A DNA stretch of 64,000 bases from positions 533,379 through 597,378 of the forward strand of contig PUDQ02000017.1 in assembly GCA_002964805.2 (NCBI GenBank). The letters are read 5' to 3'. The translations under genes were made by a program, and so were the position numbers. Shown piece after piece: positions 56,970-64,000 of this stretch (position 1 is its first letter; each line of letters opens with the position of its first letter). The stretch is from Trametes villosa (Eukaryota; Basidiomycota; Agaricomycetes; Polyporales; Polyporaceae). The notes under the pieces were generated by a model. It saw only the letters and a program-made list of their open reading frames with translations, was not told the DNA's origin and did no database searches.

Positions 56970-57258
56970 TACCCTCGCACCCCATCCACCCCATTTCCCT
57001 TCGCGTCATTCCGTAGGTAGAAGCTACGGCCCCCAATCATCATCTGCCTCACGTCCGCGTGCAATACGTTCGCCCGTGAGCCGTGCATTTAGCACTTCGC
57101 CTAGATTAACCGTGAGTCCATGCATGAGTGAGCGTATACAATATGTACCTGCACAACATGGTCTTTTCTGTGTGTCCGGCGGCCTTGCCCTCAAAACTCT
57201 ATATACCGTGTGTCGCCCTCAACGCTTTAGGCAGCCTTCGCCAGCCTTCCGTGCGCGC

Positions 57259-58424
57259 CTACGTTAAGTCTATAACCTCCCTACCCCCCTCCCAGACGAC
57301 GCGCATGACTTCGAGCCCCGTATCCTCATCGATCTCGTCGCCCGAGTCGCCTGTGAGATCAATGACCTCACGAATCTGGCTCTCATCTCCTGCCTTCCGA
57401 GCACCCCCGCCGACCAGGCCCCCCTCGCCGGCGTGCGGCGCCCGCCCCACTTCGCCCGCACCCTCCCCCGCACCCCTGCCCACTTCCACCTCACGCCTCT
57501 GCCGCACCTCGCCTTCGGCGTGCCGAGCCAGGAGTCCCGCCTCAACCCTCTCAATCGCCCGTCGCGTCCGGTCCGCCCTTGCCTGATCCTCCCCGCTTGC
57601 TGCTTGGTTGCCCTGCGTATGTTAGTGCGAGCACGTCAGCTGCCGCCTCGCATGAACAGAAAGCCACTCACGTCGTCCCTTGCGACCACCGTCGCTTCGA
57701 GCAGCAAGACTGCGTTTCCCAGCCCACACAGATTCGCCACGTCTGGTCTTCTCACCAGCACCACGCGAGCGCCTTCATGGACGGGGATAGGCGCGAAGCG
57801 GCCGTACGGCTCCCAACCGCAGCGCGCCACGGACCAAACGCACAAGTAGGGGGCGCCCTCCAGCCCGGTGACACCGTTCTTGAACGCATCGGTTTCTTCC
57901 ACTACCAAACCCCCACGGGGGATCTCGACTGCGAACACCTCCGCCCCGGTGTCCTCCTGGTAGTGGTCAGCCAATGTAGCCATGTATCTTTTCACAGCTG
58001 CACTCACCTCTGCCCAAACTGCCATCCAACGCCGCCCGGCGACCTCACCCGCGCACGCCTCGCTCACTTCCAGCCGGGGATAAGCGAACCGTTCGTGCGT
58101 GCGGTCAAACGCGTGCAGTTCACGCGCGAAACCCGCGCATGACAGCCCCTCCATCCGCCAGAAATACACGCGCACGCCCTCTTCCGTCCACGCATCCTCG
58201 CTCGCGAGCCCTCCCTTCGTCCATTCGAGCATCACAGTCTCCCAACGCTCCAGAGCAACCGTCGTGGCGTCTTCTGGAAGGCCCGCTAGGTCCTGCAGGC
58301 GGTACGTCGCGTCCGGTCCCTCGCCGCGGCAGGCCACCCTCCCCCGCACGGGCTCGCTGTCCACCTGCGCATTCGTGTCAGCTGAGAACCTGACCGTACC
58401 CAACCAGAACGCACCTTCAGCCAT
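57259..58424 (-). CDS. Unknown protein ending in two SUMO-interaction-like motifs, 368 aa
   Basis: Two exons, 57672-58424 and 57259-57612, with a 59 nt phase-0 intron, give 369 codons. The first exon encodes a folded-looking domain (EGAFWLGTVRFSADTNAQVD, YFWRMEGLSCAGFARELHAF, YLCVWSVARCGWEPYGRFAP, VVLVRRPDVANLCGLGNAVL) of unknown type. The second encodes a charged Glu/Arg/Gly linker. It then ends with EVIDLTGDSGDEIDED, a short spacer and a terminal EVIDLT. V-I-D-L-T followed by acids is the classic SUMO-interacting motif, suggesting a nuclear partner in SUMO signalling; this is inference from a short motif. Confidence 0.6.
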
Positions 58425-58882
58425 ACAACCACGTCGACCGCAAGCTCCGCCCCATCAGGAGGCTTTCCCCCTTGCGCTGGAGGTAGCGGTGGTTCGAGCA
58501 TATCGCGCGGATGTGTGTGTTGCGCGCCTTAGCGCTTTCCCCCTCTCTCTCCCCACCCCATCCCGCTGGCCGGCCGCCCGGCCCGACTCCATCGATAGTC
58601 GCGCGTTGCCCAGTTCCGTGCTCATGATTCCGCCCCACCTCCCGTGTACGCGATACTTGACGAGGTCACTCTGCATGCAATTTTGTAGTCTTCGCGTGAG
58701 TATGTTACATACAATGATATCCCCTTGTTCGTGATCCCCCACCGCCCATGTAGTATTACATTGAAGGACATTGCCTCAGCGCGCGATCCGTATCGTACAG
58801 TCCATAGCCTGCGACGTCAGAATCTTTACGCCTTGTACGGTAAACCCATGCTCTGTCCAACCGCCGTTGAGGGCCGGCCCAC

Positions 58883-59960
58883 CTACACGAGCTCGTCGAT
58901 CGCCTCTTCGTCGGCGTCGTCTTCGCCGGCGTCGGCCGTGGCGTCGTTCGCGGCGTCGGCGGCGTCGGCGGCCGGCGCCAGTTCCCCCTCGTCGTCGGTC
59001 ACCCCAATGGCGCACACGATTATCTCCGCCCATTTGAGCCAAGCCTGCGCGCTCACGAGGGACGCGAATCGCACAGCGTGGCGGGCGTTGACCCGCGCGA
59101 AGACGTCCTGTGCGACGCTCGGAGCCTTCCGGAGCCGGTCCAGCGAGCGCGAGGCCTCCTCCAGAGCGGTCGTCTTGCGAGGAAGAGACTCGGTGAGTTG
59201 CGTGATATAGGCCCGGGCCGCCGTGGCGCGCGCCTCACGACCGGCGTGGTCGGTTGGCAAGGCGTCGGTGAGCACTGCTGGGCAACCCTCCAGCGCCTCA
59301 GCCATGTCGAAGTTGAAGTCCGCGCGGATGACTTCGTCCTCCGAGTCGGCCGCCATAACGTCGAGCTCCATGCTCCCGGTGTCGCCCTCACCCCCGTCGG
59401 CGTCGTCGTCCTCTGACTCGAGCTGGTCGACTTCCTCGGAGTCGGACTCGTTGCTGGCCTCACGTCCGGCCTGCGTCGCGCGGCGCGCTCGCGCGGGCAA
59501 AACGACCGTGGGGCGCCGCGTGCGGCTGCTGGAGGGCGAGCCCGGCCCCAACTTCCTGCGCACGAAAAGGCCCCAGTTGCCCGGCGCGCGCCTGCCGACC
59601 TTCTTGCCGTTCGCCAGGACCTTGTCTTCGAGCGCTGCACAGTCCGTTAGCACGAGCGTATCTCACGGAATGTCAGCACGTACCCTCGCCCCACGAGCAG
59701 AACTTGCCGCCTCCGCCGCTGCGATTCCCCCCCGCGCACCGCGCGCACTGGAACGTGCTCCCCTCCGCGGCCTCGCACGCAACCTTGGCTATTTTACAGG
59801 TTTCGCAAGGCTCGTGCGGGGCCGGGGCCCACAGGGCGAACAGTTCCTCGCAGTCCGCCGGCGCGACTTTGGGTTGAGCCTTGCCCCGGCGAGGCGTGGA
59901 CCTGGGGTTGCGCGCCGCGGTCTTGGCCTTGCGGGCGATGGACTTGTACGAGCGAGCCAT
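58883..59960 (-). CDS. Cysteine-cluster (Zn2Cys6-like) protein, 342 aa, 2 exons
   Basis: Exons 59684-59960 and 58883-59634 (intron 49 nt) give 343 codons. A basic N-terminus (MARSYKSIARKAKTAARNPR) is followed by a six-cysteine cluster spaced Cx2Cx6Cx9Cx2Cx12C, beginning CETCKIAKVAC and ending KFCSW. This resembles a fungal binuclear zinc cluster with a longer last loop. An acidic region (SDSEEVDQLESEDDDADGGE), a coiled helix (ATAARAYITQLTESLPRKTT) and an alanine/aspartate-rich tail follow. It probably binds DNA or acts in the nucleus. Similar Cys-cluster proteins are common beside transposons in agaricomycetes, but a direct link to the transposase is unproven. Confidence 0.6.
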
Positions 59961-60244
59961 TGGCTGGAACGAGAGCGAGGAATGTGGACAACAGGTGGGC
60001 GGGCAAGTAAGTCGGCGGAGACGCCGGAGGATGGTGAGTGAGGGGAGGCAGAGGCGGGGCGTCGCACCACCCCCCAAGTCCGTTTATGTACTCCTACGCT
60101 GCCGCAGCACCGTCAAAAACGAACCGTCGACATCGCCGCACATGAACCTTGCGCTATATACCAACCGTCCTCTAAAAGTCGCGTCCTCCGCGCCTCGTGT
60201 CGCGGCGAGCTCGCGTCGCACGTGATCGCGTCGCACGTACGTCA

Positions 60245-63200
60245 TCAGACCGTTGCCCGAGGAAACCGCGGCCGCGCGCGTGCGCGTGCGCGCCGCCCAA
60301 GCAGGCGGACCATGCGAGCGCGTTCTCCCTGACGGATAATATACACTCTACGTACAGTCTCGTACCTTCCCCGAGCCTCACGGGCTGCCCAACGTCCCAC
60401 GCACCCTTTGGGGAATACCTACTGCCCCCTGCCGCCACACTGTCAGCGTCGCCGGGCCACGCGATCGCCCCGGCCGCCACTCACCTTGTCGTAATCCTTG
60501 GGGTAATGCGTATGAGTCTTCTGCACTAGGGTGTCGTACCTGTGAGCTTGTCTGATCGCCGAGTGAGCTGGTGCGCTGTTGCCATCATCGCGATGCCTTA
60601 CTTTCTGCAGTACGCAGCGTGCCCGAGCAAGCCCAGAGCTGTCTTCTCTTCGGCGCGTGCTCGCCACTGCTCTCGCTCGTGTTCAAACATCGCGCGGGTG
60701 CGATACATCTCCTCCCGTTTGATATATACTTCCTCCGCCCAACGCGCGTACTTGGCGCGACTGCGGAACCAGTGCGGCTTCGTTTCTGTGTGTCCCGTGT
60801 TACTCCCCTGGTCAGCGCCACGACAGGCAGGCACGTACTTTGAAGCAGGAACTCAGCCACTGCCGCGTCCTTCTGCCGGCGCACAAACGAAAAATCGCCC
60901 CACAGCCAGCTCTCCTTCCGCGCGCCTGTGCCCGGTTCGTGCTGCTCCTCGACCACAACGAAATGCGCTACGTCGGCGTCCTTCAGCGGCTGGTATGTCG
61001 GGTCGTTCTCTGGCATCCCTAGTACGCGCAATAGCACGCGCAAACGTCTGTAATCGTACATGGCCGTCTCACCGACCTTTCTCTCCGCGAGGCCGAGGGC
61101 CTGCACCTCTTTGCCGTGCTTCGGACCCTTCACCGCGGTGCGAAGGTCTCGTAAACTGTGCCGCGCGGCTATGTGAGTCCGTAAGTCGTCGAGCGCGTCG
61201 TTGGCCTGTCCCTGGCGCAGCTTGCGTTCGATATCCACCGCTGTCTTCAAAGCCGCGTGGGTGCGCATCGTGCTATGATACGAGGACGGGAGCAGTATTC
61301 GGACCTTCGTTACTGTCTGAATGAGCTCCTCCAGGTAGTCGTCCTCCGGCGGATCGAACTTCGGCTCTGCGGGCCCCTTCGGGATGTCCGCTGCCGCATC
61401 GTCGTCTGCATTGCGCCACGGCAGGCCGCACACGCCCGGGTGTTCCTTTTGAGCGGCTTCGAACGCCTGCACGACGGACGCCGTAACCCACTTCCCATAC
61501 TCCTCTGCGCACAGGTCCGACTCCAGGAGGAAGTTGTCCACCTTGTTGGTGATCGCAGCGCGCTGCCTCTTCTTCGTGCGGTCCACGTTCCGAATCGCCG
61601 TGATGAGCGCGCTTCTGCGTGCCGCCGTTAGTTTTGAGCTCGCCGCACTGTGCACTCACTTACTTCGCGCGTTCCAGGTCGATCATTCTCTGTATGGCGT
61701 CGACCACTCCCACTCCTGCCAGGTCCGCCCGGGAGCCGTGCTCCGCGCGCAACTCGCTCACCGTCGCCTCGGCGGACAGTGCTGGGTGCGCACGATCAGT
61801 CTCCCCAATGAGCCAGCCGGCATCCGCGGCTTGCTTACCTTCTTCTCCGCTCGCGCTGTACGGATTCGGCAATGTTTTGTGGTTGCGGATGTCGACCACG
61901 AGGCGCAACCATTCCGCCTCTTCCTCCTTCCACTGCAGCACCAACGCGGCGTCGATCGTCCTCTCCAGATTGCGCAGGTAACGCCCGGTCTGTCGACGCT
62001 GTTTCTCGGCCTTCTCAAGGTCCTTCGCCAGCGTCCGCGCTGTGAAGGCCGTCAGCTGCTATCAGGCGCAAGGGGCGCGAGGAACGTACGCATTTTGTGC
62101 ACCTGCCGCCAGTTTAGGTCCGAGTAGGTGCTATTCAGGGTGTCGTGGCGATGTCCCGGCGTCATCTCCTGGGTAGCCGCCGCGGTTGGGTTCGTCAAGT
62201 GCCACTCCCGCTCCGAGCCTTCTCCGTCGCCGCGGCCGTTACCGGGCACGAAGTTGGGCGACTGCCGCGTCCGACAGCCTTGCGTGTGTCCGTTCACGTG
62301 GAATTTGCCGACGCACGCTTGGACCTCGGGAAGTTTCGCTGTCTTCACGCTATTCAAAGCGCCGACGACCCGCTCGAACTTGCCGAGTCTCTCCAGGAAG
62401 TGGATCATGTACTGGCACGCGATGTCGTACGCCATCTTGAATAGCAAGAGGACGAGCCAGGCTTGAGTCCCAGATACGACTGCGTAGTCGACGTGTTTCT
62501 GGCTTCATTACGTTGGGTCAGCTTGTTTCTCGCGACCACTTGGACAAACGTACTTCTCGGCGCCGTGCAGGTCAACTGTGCTCCCCGGCATGAGTATCAG
62601 GTGGCGGCAGACCAGTGCCACGATCCCGGTGACCTTCCCCCGATGCGCCCCGTAGCCCATGGCCGCGAACTTGTGACACGTCGTCTCCTGCCGACAGATG
62701 TGAGCACTGCGTCTGCGCGCCCGACGTCCTACGTACCTCGCGCGGCGCGTGGCCTATGTTGTCACAATACGTCTGAAAGTCCGCCTGATCGACGAAGTAC
62801 GCCGCACCGTCCGTGAGGGCGACGTCTTTCATGTCCATCGGCTTCTCACGCTGCTTCGAGTGGAAGTTCCCGTCGACGCTGTAGAACAGCGCGTCGATGT
62901 ACCTGTCGGCACTGTCAGCCCCTCACGCAAGGTTCCTCCTGGCCGACGTTCTTACCGCAGATCGGCACGCCTGCGGTCCCAACCTGGCCGCATGTTCTTT
63001 CCCGGCTGGGGACATGCAGGGCACCATACAACCAGGCTGCGCGACGGCAGCTTGGGAGACGGCTCAACGGCATGGCGTTTGCACGCGAGGAGGTAGTCGT
63101 ATTCCCTCCGAGAAACCATCAGCTCGCGGTATCGATCCTGTGTCGGACGTCAGTCACTGCGCCAGGCGAAGTGGGAGATGCACTCACCGGGATGGTTTCC

Positions 63201-64000
63201 GGCGCGGTGTTGTTAGTCCGACGCCTGAGGAATGTGTAGTAGTCCTGCGCGCTCATGTTCGCCTGGGAGGACAGGAGGATGAAGGCCCGCAAGGCGTCTT
63301 GCGTGAACGCCGTGCGCGGACTGTCCCACGATGCCGGGTACAGGCCGACGTCTAGCAATTGCAGCGCGTCTTCGTGGTCATGCGCCGGGTCGTCGCCGCC
63401 TGGCTCGAGAGATGGAGTCGCGCCGCTCTGACGATGATTGGGGCGGCATTTGCAGAACGAGACCGGAACGCTGAGCACGCCGTTGGCGTGCACTACCACG
63501 AGCTTCCGGGGTGTGCGCGTATTGCGCGGGCATGCCGTCCCGCCGTGGCCCGTGTATAAAACGAAGGCAAGGTCGTTTACCGTGCGACGTTCCCAGAACC
63601 CGAGCGCAGCGTTCCATCTCATCAGCCGGTGAAACGGGTTCAGGCGGTGCAAGGAGGATGTGCATGCGCGACATAGAACCGGCCGTCCCAAACAGTCTTC
63701 ACATCGGTAGCGCATGTCTTCAGCATCTTGAGGTCGCCCAGGCGCCACGCAAGGTTGGGCGCACGCTCGGCAGCGATCATCCCCGCGCGGAGGAGCCTCT
63801 CGCTCCAGCAGGCGGTCATACGCAGCGCGAGCGTGGTGGTTCTTGAACGCGGCAAAACGCTTCGACGGTGGCTGGGATGATTTCCGTCGGAACATGTCAG
63901 CGAATATGTGGATGGTAACACTCACTATCGTGTTGTTGGCCTTGGCTGGTTCCTCCCCCCGTTTCCGTCTCGGTCCCGCTTCCTCCTCCTCGTCTCCACT
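60245..64000 (-). CDS. KDZ-superfamily transposase (CxC2-type), 5' end outside the window
   Basis: Exons in transcript order: 63926 to beyond 64000, 63188-63871, 62956-63137, 62737-62902, 62554-62687, 62103-62502, 61664-62055, 60839-61614, 60602-60785, 60485-60539, 60245-60418. All phases from exon 2 to the stop agree, giving about 1,070 residues in the window. The N-terminal cysteine cluster (DDRCRACAQPCVAPG, RYRCEDCLGRPVLCRACTSS, ending TGHGGTACP) is the KDZ-associated CxC2 domain. The catalytic core shows ALFYSVDGNFHS, TTCHKFAAMGYGAHRGKVTG, YDIACQYMIHF, KFHVNGHTQGC and the Glu-containing GDGEGSEREWHLTNPTAAAT followed by TPGHRHDTLNSTYSDLNWRQ. The C-terminus is helical. It would cut and paste DNA with a DDE-type RNase H fold. 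No internal stop or frameshift is present. Confidence 0.85.

Overview
The window looks like nuclear DNA of an agaricomycete basidiomycete, probably a wood-decay or polypore-type fungus. The evidence is GC-rich sequence, genes split by many introns of about 47-70 nt with GTRNGT donors, a basidiomycete-type trehalose phosphorylase, a KDZ-type DNA transposase and a tyrosine-recombinase retrotransposon. Exon coordinates were read by hand. For most genes, splicing preserved the reading frame from start to stop (total length divisible by three, each junction phase-compatible), which is the main support for the models. Family names come from recognised motifs, not from a search.

Region 1 (1-19.5 kb) is a dense conserved block: a DUF6593-like protein (+), a 1,662-residue disordered protein (-), a small GPI-anchored-like secreted protein (-), the mitochondrial F1-ATPase assembly chaperone ATP12 (-), the mismatch-repair protein MSH3 (+, 19 exons) and the nucleolar POL5/MYBBP1A homologue (-, 13 exons). 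MSH3 and POL5 converge so tightly that their stop codons overlap. Region 2 (19.5-23.7 kb) has no gene I can support. Region 3 (23.7-26 kb) has a small conserved fungal protein and an N-terminal glutamine amidohydrolase (NTAQ1 type).

Region 4 (26.8-32.7 kb) is a near-complete 5.9 kb retrotransposon on the minus strand with Gag, reverse transcriptase/RNase H and tyrosine recombinase. Its repeats are arranged as A1 - genes - B1 A2 - B2, the split direct repeats of Ngaro/PAT-like members of the DIRS order. It sits 120 bp upstream of a BTB-domain gene.

Region 5 (32.8-50.8 kb) is again a gene-rich host block: BTB protein, a second micro-exon GPI-anchored-like secreted protein related to the one at 8 kb, an EI24-family membrane protein, a GDSL esterase, a disordered protein with a conserved cysteine tail, trehalose phosphorylase, a TFIIB/Brf1-like factor and the tRNA-splicing endonuclease SEN34. 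The last two share a 183 bp divergent promoter.

Region 6 (50.9-64 kb) is accessory: an F-box-like gene remnant cut by a tRNA-like repeat and a perfect hairpin, GC-rich tandem duplications, partly resolved gene-like exons, then a group of lineage-restricted genes. These are an unknown 163-residue protein, a protein ending in two SUMO-interaction-like motifs, and a Zn2Cys6-like protein. They lie beside an apparently intact KDZ-superfamily transposase whose 5' end runs off the window.
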